DNA of 8,615 nt from NCBI GenBank assembly GCA_913031515.1, contig CAJWET010000058.1, forward strand, positions 1 to 8,615. Reading direction: 5' to 3'. Both the position numbers and the translations under genes were made by a program. Source of the stretch: an uncultured Acidimicrobiaceae bacterium (GTDB taxonomy: Bacteria; Actinomycetota; Acidimicrobiia; Acidimicrobiales; UBA8592). The notes beneath the pieces were generated by a model. That model searched no databases and was not told where the DNA came from. It saw only the letters and a program-made list of their open reading frames with translations. Shown one piece after another: positions 1-6,893 of the stretch. How positions within the stretch are numbered: the first letter of the stretch is position 1; each line of letters begins with the position of its first letter.

Positions 1-1759
1 GGTGGTCCCCTCTCATTTTCTCAAGGGTCTGTGCATCGGTGCTATATCCGGTCTTTGTCTTCTTTTGGGGGGTTAATCCAAGATTCTCAAACAAGACGAC
101 TTGAAGCTGCTTTGTAGAATTAACGTTAAATTCTTCACCCGCTTGCTCATGAATAACTTTTTTGAGTTGCTCCGTCTGATCAACTAAGTCATCTCGTAGT
201 GCAGTTAACCTTGAAACATCGACACCTATCCCGAGATGCTCCATTTTCGCCAATACGCCAATAAGGGGAATTTCAATTCCTTGATTCAATTCGGATAATC
301 CTTGTTGATCCAACGCCTCAGTGAGCGGTAGACGAAGCAAGTCCGAAAGTATCGCTTCTTCGGCAGCTAGTTGCCACGGTGATACTGCTGAACCACTTAG
401 GTCCAACTGCCCGTCTGGGGCCTCTTCCGCGCTGGCAAAAGTTACATCCGCGTATTGGGCAGCTAACTCCTTTACAGAATACCTAGCTTCAGCTGGATTA
501 ATCAGATAAGCAGCTATTTGAGTATCGAGCATGAGATTATTAATGGAAATACCTTCCGATAACATCTCGCGAATAGTTCCTTTGGTGTTATGACCTACAA
601 CGCCTTGGCTACCATCGAACAATTCTTGAAGAGATGAACGAACCTCTTCAGAAGCACAAAGTTCTCGCGTCAACGAGATGACTTTCCCTTCATGTGAGTT
701 TTCAACGAGGCAAATTCCCTTCAAGCGCTTTGACCCTCCATCGTTATCCCACGACCCAGAAATTGGTATTGGTTCTTCCACTTCTTTGATGGCCGTGAGG
801 GCTTCTACTGCATCTATCGGCGATGTGATCTCCGTTATTTCTATGCTCGGCAGTATCCGTAGAGAAGTAGCTTCACCGAGTTCTACATCAAATACATCAC
901 CAAGACGACTGAAGATTGTACGCAGCTCTAACGTTTCAAAAAATTGTTTTACTTCGTTGTGATCGACTGGGTTGAATTTGAGGTTTTCAGAGCTAACTCC
1001 CAACGGAACATCTCTTATAAGTTCCATGACTTCAGTGTTTGTCCGCACCGTAGCTTCGTGCTTCTCGAGGTTCTCACGGAGTTTAGGCTTGTGATCCTCC
1101 AGCGAATCAAATATTCCATCTAGATTCCGGTAACTGTTAACAAGCTTTGCTGCTGTTTTCTCCCCAACTCCAGGCACTCCTGGTAGGTTGTCTGACTTGT
1201 CTCCTCGAAGAGCTGCATACAGCACATAGTCTTGAGGTAACACTCCTGTGCGCTCACGTATTCCACTCTCGTCGTAGAGAACGTAATCGGAAACACCTCT
1301 CCTGTTGTATAGAACCTGTATATACGGGTCTTCGACCAATTGGTAACTATCCCTATCTCCTGTCACAACAATGGCATGGACTGAATTATCTCGTGATTGG
1401 GAAGCTAATGTGGCAAGGACATCATCTGCTTCATAGCCTTCTTTTTCAACTGTCAGAATTCCTAAAGAAGGTAAGATTTCTTTTATGAGGGCTAATTGTT
1501 GGTATAAGTCATCCGGAGCTTTTTCGCGTCCGGCTTTGTAGGTCGGTATTCTTTCGTGTCTGAATGTAGGGGCAGGAAGGTCAAAGGCCACGGCGATTCC
1601 TTCTGGTTGATGATCCTTCATCAGGTTGATCAACATCGATGAGAAGCCATGTATTGCTCCAGTTGGCTGGCCCGTTGATGTTCGCATATCAGCTTCTCGC
1701 AATGCAAAAAAGGCTCTGTAGACAAGAGAATTACCATCTATTAGAAGAACCTTTTCCAT
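1..1759 (-). CDS. polA: DNA polymerase I, N-terminal 586 residues (3' end beyond window)
   Basis: Pol I fills gaps and removes RNA primers in replication and repair. The open frame runs without a stop from ATG at 1759 to the left edge, so about one third of a typical 880-930 aa protein is missing. Residues 1-290 form a 5'-3' exonuclease: IDGNSL (D8), AFD (D60), GYEADD (110-113), TGDRD (D135, D137), RGDKSDNLPG (D187, D190) and a helix-hairpin-helix at GVPGVGEKTA. Residues ~300-475 correspond to the 3'-5' exonuclease domain, but its metal ligands are absent: the DxE motif is replaced around ISGSWD (333-338), and the later Asp positions are T395 and I470. Residues ~480-586 begin the polymerase domain, with NSTKQLQ and TKTGYSTDA. 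A stop lies in frame just upstream of the ATG. No good Shine-Dalgarno is visible; a GGAG lies too far upstream. The coiled-coil gene lies 75 bases upstream on the same strand. Seen: motifs. Inferred: proofreading-deficient. Confidence 0.96.
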   Translation of the reverse strand, partial: MEKVLLIDGNSLVYRAFFALREADMRTSTGQPTGAIHGFSSMLINLMKDHQPEGIAVAFDLPAPTFRHERIPTYKAGREKAPDDLYQQLALIKEILPSLGILTVEKEGYEADDVLATLASQSRDNSVHAIVVTGDRDSYQLVEDPYIQVLYNRRGVSDYVLYDESGIRERTGVLPQDYVLYAALRGDKSDNLPGVPGVGEKTAAKLVNSYRNLDGIFDSLEDHKPKLRENLEKHEATVRTNTEVMELIRDVPLGVSSENLKFNPVDHNEVKQFFETLELRTIFSRLGDVFDVELGEATSLRILPSIEITEITSPIDAVEALTAIKEVEEPIPISGSWDNDGGSKRLKGICLVENSHEGKVISLTRELCASEEVRSSLQELFDGSQGVVGHNTKGTIREMLSEGISINNLMLDTQIAAYLINPAEARYSVKELAAQYADVTFASAEEAPDGQLDLSGSAVSPWQLAAEEAILSDLLRLPLTEALDQQGLSELNQGIEIPLIGVLAKMEHLGIGVDVSRLTALRDDLVDQTEQLKKVIHEQAGEEFNVNSTKQLQVVLFENLGLTPQKKTKTGYSTDAQTLEKMRGDH

Positions 1760-1834
1760 CTTTAGAACTTAGCCACTCCGATGGGTTCATGAGGGTATTG
1801 GACGGTGAATTGTCTTCTAGCCCGTGCGTCTGCT

Positions 1835-2125
1835 TTATTTACTTGCTGAAATCTGGTCTAGAAGTTGATTTTGTAGGTCCTCGATCTTAGCGATCTCCGT
1901 TTTGAGGTCTGTAAGATGACGCTGCATAGATTCAGGATGCTTTCGGGCTTCACGGTACTCTTTATCAGCGATCGGAGTTTCCGAGACAAGGGATCGTATT
2001 CGGGCATCTTCAGCTTCGTCAGTGAGAGACGCCAATTGCTCCTCAGTAATCTGTAGATCGACCTGTAAACGTTTCAACTGTTGACTCGTATCTACGAGAC
2101 GACTCTGTAAAAGCTTCTTTCCCAC
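1835..2125 (-). CDS. Small coiled-coil protein of unknown function
   Basis: A 96-aa, highly charged protein that I cannot assign to a named family. Almost all of it has heptad-like spacing of Leu/Ile/Val among Glu, Gln, Lys and Arg. One helix spans about residues 5-45 and a second about 65-93. Between them is a hinge-like segment, SETPIADKEYREARKH (48-63), which suggests an antiparallel helical hairpin. There is no signal peptide, membrane segment or Cys/His metal site. The start is GTG at 2125; an in-frame stop lies four codons upstream and no in-frame ATG is available. No clear Shine-Dalgarno is seen. An ATG at 2133 is in another frame. The gene sits between tRNA-Leu and polA on the same strand, and could be cotranscribed with polA. 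By shape it could be a scaffold or regulatory adaptor, but nothing shows a function. Confidence 0.75.
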   Translation of the reverse strand: MGKKLLQSRLVDTSQQLKRLQVDLQITEEQLASLTDEAEDARIRSLVSETPIADKEYREARKHPESMQRHLTDLKTEIAKIEDLQNQLLDQISASK

Positions 2126-2202
2126 AGTTGCATCTTAGTTGATGCCGTCGATAACCTTGCTCGGCCATGTAGGAGTAACGGAAAGCGCGAAATCTTCTTA
2201 AA

Positions 2203-2289
2203 TGGTGCCCGGGGCGGGACTTGAACCCGCACTCCCCGAAGAGAAGGGGATTTTGAATCCCCCGCGTCTGCCAATTCCGCCACCCGGGC
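2203..2289 (-). tRNA. tRNA-Leu (anticodon CAA), CCA end encoded
   Basis: This is a class II tRNA of 87 bases. The acceptor stem pairs GCCCGGG with CCCGGGC, followed by discriminator A and an encoded CCA (plus-strand tgg at 2203-2205). The anticodon stem GGGGA/TCCCC closes the 7-base loop TTCAAAA, giving anticodon CAA (plus positions 2253-2255), which reads UUG. A long variable arm (CTC...GAG) and a T-arm GCGGG-TTCAAGT-CCCGC complete the leucine-type fold. No convincing promoter or T-run terminator is visible next to it. The coiled-coil gene follows on the same strand. Confidence 0.97.
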
Positions 2290-2360
2290 AGGTTTTTGCA
2301 CAATAGTGTGTCGATGCAGCGTACCGCGCTACTAGTAAAACAAGTTCAAAAATAGATTAT

Positions 2361-2400
2361 TTGTGGGTTCTGGCGTTTCCATGGTTAATATCCATATACA
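2361..2400 (+). promoter_or_regulatory. Candidate promoter/operator of the fab operon
   Basis: This is the only regulatory-looking stretch in the 188 bases between tRNA-Leu and the small ORF. A 15-bp near-palindrome, ATGGTTAATATCCAT (2381-2395), matches its reverse complement at six of seven half-site positions. It overlaps a possible -10 (TAATAT, 2386-2391). A weak -35-like TTGTGG (2361-2366) lies 19 bases upstream. The position is right for the operon, and a repressor there would block polymerase. No known regulator consensus was recognised, and the promoter boxes are poor. Confidence 0.25.
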
Positions 2401-2477
2401 GAAAGGCAATCCGTATCAATCGCTATTCCTATTGGTTCCCTGATCTAGTCTTGTAGTAGCGAAGGCTTCTGAAAACC

Positions 2478-2594
2478 ATGACGATGACTCCGAAAGAACT
2501 GAAAGAACTCGTTAGAAAAGTTCTCATGCACTCAAAAGAAGTGACTAGTGTTGTATCACCTTCCGATATGCCAGAGATGGGTTGCACACTATGA
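2478..2594 (+). CDS. Possible 38-aa small protein or leader peptide, coupled to fabD
   Basis: The frame opens with ATG at 2478 (a second ATG is two codons on) and ends at a TGA that overlaps the fabD ATG as ATGA. The peptide begins MTMTPKELKELVRKVL and ends MPEMGCTL. The N-terminal half looks like a charged amphipathic helix; the rest is polar. A stop (TAG, 2457-2459) precedes it, so it is not the tail of a longer gene here. The ribosome site is weak (GAAGG about 13 bases upstream). The main support is the ATGA junction, which is the same device as at fabD-fabH, together with the lack of a good Shine-Dalgarno before fabD. It could be a real small protein, a leader peptide driving fabD translation, or chance. 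I do not recognise it. Confidence 0.4.
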   Translation: MTMTPKELKELVRKVLMHSKEVTSVVSPSDMPEMGCTL

Positions 2595-3769
2595 TTGTTT
2601 TTACCTACCCAGGGCAAGGGTCACAGAAGACAGGTATGGGAAGCGAGTGGATCAACCACCCCTCTTGGGAACTTGTTGAGGAGGCCGCTGACTTGACTGG
2701 AAGGGACCTGACCGCTCTCCTGCTTGAAGCAGATGATGAAGAGTTAACCCAAACCCGTAACGCTCAACTGGCCACTTTTCTTGTTTCTATGGTTATCTTT
2801 GACGCTGTTCAACGGACAGGTATAGATGCCGCAGCGCACGCTGGGCACAGCCTTGGGGAGTACTCGGCGTTAACTGCATCGGGGTCACTTGACTTTGAAG
2901 ACGCCGTGAGTCTTGTATCCGAGCGTGGAGAAGCCATGCAGGTATGTGCAGAAACTCATGAGGGGACGATGGCAGCCATACTTGGCCTTGACGATGATCT
3001 TGTGGAAAGCGCATGCCATAGAGTTGACGATGATGTGTGGGTTGCGAACTTTAACGCCCCAGGGCAGGTAGTTATAGCTGGATCTCCTTCAGGAGTAGAG
3101 GCCGCTTCGGTCGTAGCGAAAGATATCGGCGCGAAACGTGCTATGCGGCTCCCGGTTTCAGGGGCTTTCCACACACCATATATGGAGCCCGCGAGGGATC
3201 GGCTCCGAAAAGCTATCGACAGGATAGATTTCCGTGCACCTGATCGCCCTGTCTATGCAAACGTTGATGCCCTAGGCCACGAAGTCGGTGACGACTGGCC
3301 CGCTCTTCTGTCTTCACAATTAACCAGCCCAGTACGTTGGCGACAGACCCTTCACCAATTGGAGAGAGCCGGATTTACAACATACATCGAAATTGGGCCA
3401 GGTGCAGTTTTAACGGGGATGGCAAAAAGAACCGTTAAGGACGCCACCCTCCTTACTGTTAATTCGCCAAATGATATCGATACCCTGCTCGAACATGTTT
3501 CTGGACAGCAAGCGTCTTCTTCGGAAGCCCTTGAAGGCGAGCATCTTTTCGCAACTGAACGTTTAGTGGTGAGTCCATGTGCTGGAATTTTTATCCCCTC
3601 GGATGATGACTTTACCGGACAAAACATTAACACTGGCCTTCTCCTAGGCCATGTCAACGATACGGAGGTTCGTAGTCCATTCTCAGGAGAACTGCAGGGC
3701 TACCTAGCTGTAGATGGTGAACGGGTGACCGCAAGTCAACCCATTGCCTGGCTGCGAGCAATAAAATGA
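2591..3769 (+). CDS. fabD: Malonyl-CoA:ACP transacylase with extra C-terminal barrel-sandwich-like domain
   Basis: FabD transfers malonyl from CoA to acyl carrier protein in the cytoplasm, supplying FabH and FabF. In the 392 residues, the acyltransferase core occupies ~1-302: PGQGSQ (7-12, oxyanion region), nucleophile S87 in GHSLGE, R112 in ERGEAMQ, the ferredoxin-like subdomain with NAPGQVVIAG (155-164), catalytic H194 in GAFHTP, and IGPGAVLTGM (268-277). Stand-alone FabD is about 300-320 aa. Here a linker rich in Ser/Glu (~303-320) leads to ~70 more residues with two similar halves, VSPCAGIF...G and VRSPFSGEL...G, resembling a biotinyl/lipoyl barrel-sandwich hybrid without an attachment lysine. 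ATG 2591 is preferred over the in-frame TTG at 2582: it gives the normal FabD N-terminus and an ATGA overlap with the upstream small ORF. The end overlaps fabH by four bases. The function is sure; the role of the tail is unknown. Confidence 0.96.
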   Translation: MIVFTYPGQGSQKTGMGSEWINHPSWELVEEAADLTGRDLTALLLEADDEELTQTRNAQLATFLVSMVIFDAVQRTGIDAAAHAGHSLGEYSALTASGSLDFEDAVSLVSERGEAMQVCAETHEGTMAAILGLDDDLVESACHRVDDDVWVANFNAPGQVVIAGSPSGVEAASVVAKDIGAKRAMRLPVSGAFHTPYMEPARDRLRKAIDRIDFRAPDRPVYANVDALGHEVGDDWPALLSSQLTSPVRWRQTLHQLERAGFTTYIEIGPGAVLTGMAKRTVKDATLLTVNSPNDIDTLLEHVSGQQASSSEALEGEHLFATERLVVSPCAGIFIPSDDDFTGQNINTGLLLGHVNDTEVRSPFSGELQGYLAVDGERVTASQPIAWLRAIK

Positions 3770-4722
3770 CCGACCGACTAAAAGGAATGGCAGGTATACG
3801 AATCTCCGGATGGGGAGTTGCCCTTCCGGAGAAAGTCGTTACAAACGAAGATTTATCTAAGACACTTGATACGAGTAACGAGTGGATCCTGGAACGGTCA
3901 GGAATCGCAGAAAGACGTATAGGTGGAACTACATCTGGACTAGCGGTAGAAGCCGGGAAACTCGCTTTAGAGTCAGCTGGATTAGAACCTCATGACATTG
4001 ACCTTCTGATCCTTGCTACAACAACTCCAGATGATCAAGTACCTGCAACTTCTAGCAAAGTCCAACATGAGCTAGCTTTAACATGTGGGGCCATGGACGT
4101 AAATGCCGCTTGTAGCGGCTTTGTATATTCTCTGGTTGCTGGTTCAGGATTTCTTCATGCAGGATGTAACCGGATTCTAGTCATTGGATCTGAGACCCTT
4201 TCTCGTTTCACTGACTGGCAGGATCGTTCGACTGCGATTTTGTTTGGGGATGGAGCTGGAGCGGTTGTTCTAGAATCCTCAAGCGATGGTGGCGAACTAC
4301 TTGGGTGGGATCTCAGTTCGTCAGGCGAGCTCCGTGACCTCCTCTACTGCAGCATAGGTGGAAAGATACATATGGCAGGGTCAGAGGTCTTTCGGAAGGC
4401 TGTTATCGCTATGGCTAATTCAGGAAAGGCCTCTATAGCTAATGCAGGCATTGCTCCGGAAGAAATATCTTTGGTGATCCCACACCAAGCCAACATTAGG
4501 ATCATCGAAACTTCTCTGAAACGACTAGGAATTCCTCTGGAGAAGGCTGTGTGGGTAGGAGACAAATACGCAAATACTTCCGCCGCTTCAATCCCTATCG
4601 CCCTTGCCCATGCTTTGGATAACGGCCAAGTTAAGGAAAATGACGTGATCCTCCTAGTAGGATTCGGTGCTGGGATGACTTCAGCCAGTGCGGTAATTAA
4701 ATGGGGAGAAATCAATGACTAA
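3766..4722 (+). CDS. fabH: 3-oxoacyl-ACP synthase III (chain-initiating condensation)
   Basis: FabH condenses an acyl-CoA starter with malonyl-ACP to begin fatty-acid chains. The 318-aa length is typical. Both halves of the thiolase fold are present, with catalytic C116 in NAACSGF, H240 in IPHQAN and N270 in YANTSAAS. Also seen are the CoA-contact region NEWILERSGI (38-47), FGDGAGA (160-166) and the C-terminal GFGAGMTSASAV. Asn in ANTSAAS is preceded by Ala, where Gly is commoner. The ATG at 3766 overlaps the fabD stop (ATGA), implying coupling. Met8 (ATG 3787) is a less likely alternative start: an AAAGG abuts it too closely. The gene overlaps fabG by eight bases. Substrate choice (acetyl-CoA or branched starter) cannot be read from the sequence by eye. 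Confidence 0.97.
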   Translation: MTDRLKGMAGIRISGWGVALPEKVVTNEDLSKTLDTSNEWILERSGIAERRIGGTTSGLAVEAGKLALESAGLEPHDIDLLILATTTPDDQVPATSSKVQHELALTCGAMDVNAACSGFVYSLVAGSGFLHAGCNRILVIGSETLSRFTDWQDRSTAILFGDGAGAVVLESSSDGGELLGWDLSSSGELRDLLYCSIGGKIHMAGSEVFRKAVIAMANSGKASIANAGIAPEEISLVIPHQANIRIIETSLKRLGIPLEKAVWVGDKYANTSAASIPIALAHALDNGQVKENDVILLVGFGAGMTSASAVIKWGEIND

Positions 4723-5419
4723 AGTGGCGTTTGTGACCGGAGCGAATCGTGGCATTGGACTTTCGATTGCCCAGCGTCTTAAGGAGGACGGATACCTAGT
4801 CGCAGCCTCATATCGGTCTACTCCCCCCGACGACCCAAACCTTTTCCCTGTTAAATGTGACGTGACCAGCCAGACAGAAGTTGACGAAGCCTTTAACGAA
4901 ATTGAAGCAAATCTAGGAACGGTTGAGATATTAGTAGCAAACGCTGGAATTACGAGAGACAACCTTTTACCGAGAATGACAGAAGACGACTTTACAGACG
5001 TGCTTAATGCGAATTTAACTTCTGGCTACCGCCTCACGAAGCGAGCCATTAAACCCATGATGAAACAAAAACATGGCCGAATAATCTTTATTTCTTCAGT
5101 AGTGGGGATCACAGGGCAAGCAGGACAAGCAAATTACGCTGCTTCTAAGGCAGGCCTCGTAGGATTAGCGCGATCCATTGCAAAGGAATTCGCTTCAAGA
5201 AACATCACAGCGAATGTCATAGCTCCAGGTCCAGTTAATACAAGCATGATCGATGAACTCACCGAACAACAGCGGGAAAAAATCCTTGCTGCCGTTCCAC
5301 TTGGACGTTTCGCTGAACCAAAAGAAATTGCCGCAGCAGTAGCTTTTTTAGCGAGTGATAACGCTGGCTTCATAACTGGGACTATTATTCCTGTGGATGG
5401 TGGCGTGGGAATGAGCTAG
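4715..5419 (+). CDS. fabG: 3-oxoacyl-ACP reductase
   Basis: FabG is the NADPH-dependent reductase of the 3-ketoacyl-ACP made by FabH and FabF. It is a short-chain dehydrogenase of 234 aa, slightly shorter than the usual ~245. It shows the cofactor motif TGANRGIG (8-15), CDV (48-50) at the adenine contact, NAGI (76-79), N100, S128, and Y141-x3-K145 in YAASK, so the Asn-Ser-Tyr-Lys set is complete. PGPVNTSM (171-178) and the C-terminal GTIIPVDGGVGMS are typical of FabG. The ATG at 4715 lies inside the end of fabH. GGGGAG at 4703-4708 is well spaced as a ribosome site, so translation need not depend only on coupling. Its place beside fabD, fabH and acpP supports FabG over a generic reductase. 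Confidence 0.96.
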   Translation: MTKVAFVTGANRGIGLSIAQRLKEDGYLVAASYRSTPPDDPNLFPVKCDVTSQTEVDEAFNEIEANLGTVEILVANAGITRDNLLPRMTEDDFTDVLNANLTSGYRLTKRAIKPMMKQKHGRIIFISSVVGITGQAGQANYAASKAGLVGLARSIAKEFASRNITANVIAPGPVNTSMIDELTEQQREKILAAVPLGRFAEPKEIAAAVAFLASDNAGFITGTIIPVDGGVGMS

Positions 5420-5448
5420 TACATAATCCCTTTATACGCAACCAATAG

Positions 5449-5455
5449 AAGGAGG
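5449..5455 (+). promoter_or_regulatory. Strong Shine-Dalgarno of acpP
   Basis: AAGGAGG lies five bases before the acpP ATG, in the only real intergenic gap of the operon (41 bases). It is the best ribosome site on the plus strand here. It fits the need for much more acyl carrier protein than enzyme from one mRNA. Confidence 0.85.
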
Positions 5456-5460
5456 AAACT

Positions 5461-5697
5461 ATGGGCGAAGAAAATTTTGAACGATTCAAGAAATGCGCTA
5501 TTGAAGTGCTTTCAGTTGACGCTAGCCAAGTAACCAAAGAGGCAAGGTTCGCTGAAGATCTAGATGCAGACAGTCTTGATCTGGTTGAACTAGTTATGGA
5601 ACTCGAGGAGGAATTCGACATAACTGTTGAAGAAGAAGAACTCCAAGAGCTTCCAACCGTTGGTGATGCCTTTAACCTGATATCTAGCAAACTCTAA
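5461..5697 (+). CDS. acpP: Acyl carrier protein
   Basis: This is the soluble carrier that holds growing acyl chains on a 4'-phosphopantetheine arm. At 78 aa it has the usual length, is strongly acidic (Glu/Asp-rich helices II-III), and carries the DADSLDLVEL motif with S38 as the attachment serine. Helix II/III residues VMELEEEFDI are typical of ACPs that dock to positive patches on Fab enzymes. There is a single Cys (C12). It is preceded by a strong AAGGAGG. Its TAA shares one base with the fabF ATG (TAATG), so fabF is probably translated by reinitiation. It needs a holo-ACP synthase, which is not in the window. Confidence 0.98.
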   Translation: MGEENFERFKKCAIEVLSVDASQVTKEARFAEDLDADSLDLVELVMELEEEFDITVEEEELQELPTVGDAFNLISSKL

Positions 5698-6875
5698 TGA
5701 TCTTGCGCGTCGCTGTAACTGGAGTCGGGGTTATCTCGAATACAGGGACCGGAAGTACGCAATTCTGGAATGGGCTTCTTAGCGGCGTACCAAAACATGG
5801 ATTCGAAGTTCAGGACTTTGACCCGCTTCCCTATTTTGATGGCAATGCAAAAGAAGCCAGACGATGCGACCGATTTGCCCAATTTGCTTTCGCTGCCGCT
5901 GATGAAGCTATTACCCAATCGGGAGATTTTTTAAGCGACTCCACCAGATGTGGATCATGGGTAGGGACTGGAGTAGGTGGTCTTACTACCCTCGAAGAAC
6001 AAATTGGCATCCTTTCAAATAAAGGTCCAAGAAGAGTCTCACCGTTTCTCATTCCCATGCTGATGGCAAATGCTGCTTCTGCGGGGATCTCCATGAAATA
6101 CGGACTACAGGGCCCATCCGAAACTACGGTCACTGCCTGTGCCGCTGGGACTCATTCAATAAGTCGAGCAGCTGAGCTAATTCGAAGCGGAACCTGCAAA
6201 GCCATGATTACTGGAGGCGCCGAAGCGACATTGAATCCTATAGGAAGGCAAGGATTCATTAACATGACAGCGGTGTCGTCCAGCGGGATCAGCAGACCAT
6301 TTGATGCGAAGCGTGATGGCTTCATGCATTCAGAAGCTGCTGGAATCCTTGTGCTCGAAGAATGGGAACACGCTGTTAATCGCGGCGCTACGATATTGGG
6401 GGAAATTCTAGGTTCAGCAAGCACTGCAGACGCACATCACATCACCGCTCCAGCTCCTGGCGGCGATGGAGCGGTAAGGTGCATGGTCACAGCCATTGAG
6501 AATGCCGGACTATCCCCGAGCGAAATCCTCCATATAAACGCCCATGGTACTTCGACCCCCTTGAACGATGCAGTTGAAGCACAAGCAATTGTAAATGTTT
6601 TCGGTTCTCATGCGCCGATAGTTACCTCAACCAAGGGAGTCACTGGGCATACACTTGGCGCAGCTGGAGCAATCGAGGCTATCGCCGTAATCCTTGCAAT
6701 GCAGAACAAACTTGTCCCCCAAACACATGGAACAAGTACTATCGACCCCGAAATACCCCCAATTGATCTAGTGGTCGGTGAACCCAGAGACTGGGAACCA
6801 GGGCCATCACTAAGTAATTCATTTGGATTTGGTGGCCACAACGGAACTTTGGTAATTGGTCCACCAAAACCGTAA
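5697..6875 (+). CDS. fabF: 3-oxoacyl-ACP synthase II (elongating condensing enzyme)
   Basis: FabF extends acyl-ACP by two carbons using malonyl-ACP. At 392 aa it is a little shorter than the common ~410. The catalytic triad is present: C148 in TACAAGTHS, H283 in NAHGTSTPLND and H318 in KGVTGHTLGAAG, with K313. The NSFGFGGHNGTLVIG C-terminus (374-388) carries the gatekeeper loop. One odd point: the loop usually reading DGFxxGEGAG is DGFMHSEAAG (207-216). FabF is preferred over FabB by its operon position after acpP. The ATG at 5697 shares its A with the acpP stop. It ends 18 bases before the convergent fabZ stop, with no clear terminator between them. Confidence 0.95.
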   Translation: MILRVAVTGVGVISNTGTGSTQFWNGLLSGVPKHGFEVQDFDPLPYFDGNAKEARRCDRFAQFAFAAADEAITQSGDFLSDSTRCGSWVGTGVGGLTTLEEQIGILSNKGPRRVSPFLIPMLMANAASAGISMKYGLQGPSETTVTACAAGTHSISRAAELIRSGTCKAMITGGAEATLNPIGRQGFINMTAVSSSGISRPFDAKRDGFMHSEAAGILVLEEWEHAVNRGATILGEILGSASTADAHHITAPAPGGDGAVRCMVTAIENAGLSPSEILHINAHGTSTPLNDAVEAQAIVNVFGSHAPIVTSTKGVTGHTLGAAGAIEAIAVILAMQNKLVPQTHGTSTIDPEIPPIDLVVGEPRDWEPGPSLSNSFGFGGHNGTLVIGPPKP

Positions 6876-6893
6876 TCATTTCTAGATGGACAA

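Noticed and set aside
321..1890. Plus-strand frames of 60-113 codons opposite polA
   Set aside because: All lie antisense to the clearly coding polA frame and have no recognisable motifs or ribosome sites.
2043..2303. Two minus-strand frames (2043-2303 and 2092-2301) running through the tRNA
   Set aside because: They translate tRNA-Leu in frames that give the familiar spurious peptide around RVAELADAGDSKSPS; the tRNA explains the bases, and the frames also overlap the coiled-coil gene.
2582..2590. TTG at 2582 as the fabD start
   Set aside because: It adds three residues not typical of FabD. ATG 2591 gives the standard N-terminus and the ATGA overlap.
2793..6841. Minus-strand frames of 72-123 codons opposite the fab genes
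   Set aside because: They are antisense shadows of fabD, fabH, fabG, acpP and fabF, with low-complexity Ser/Arg-rich products.
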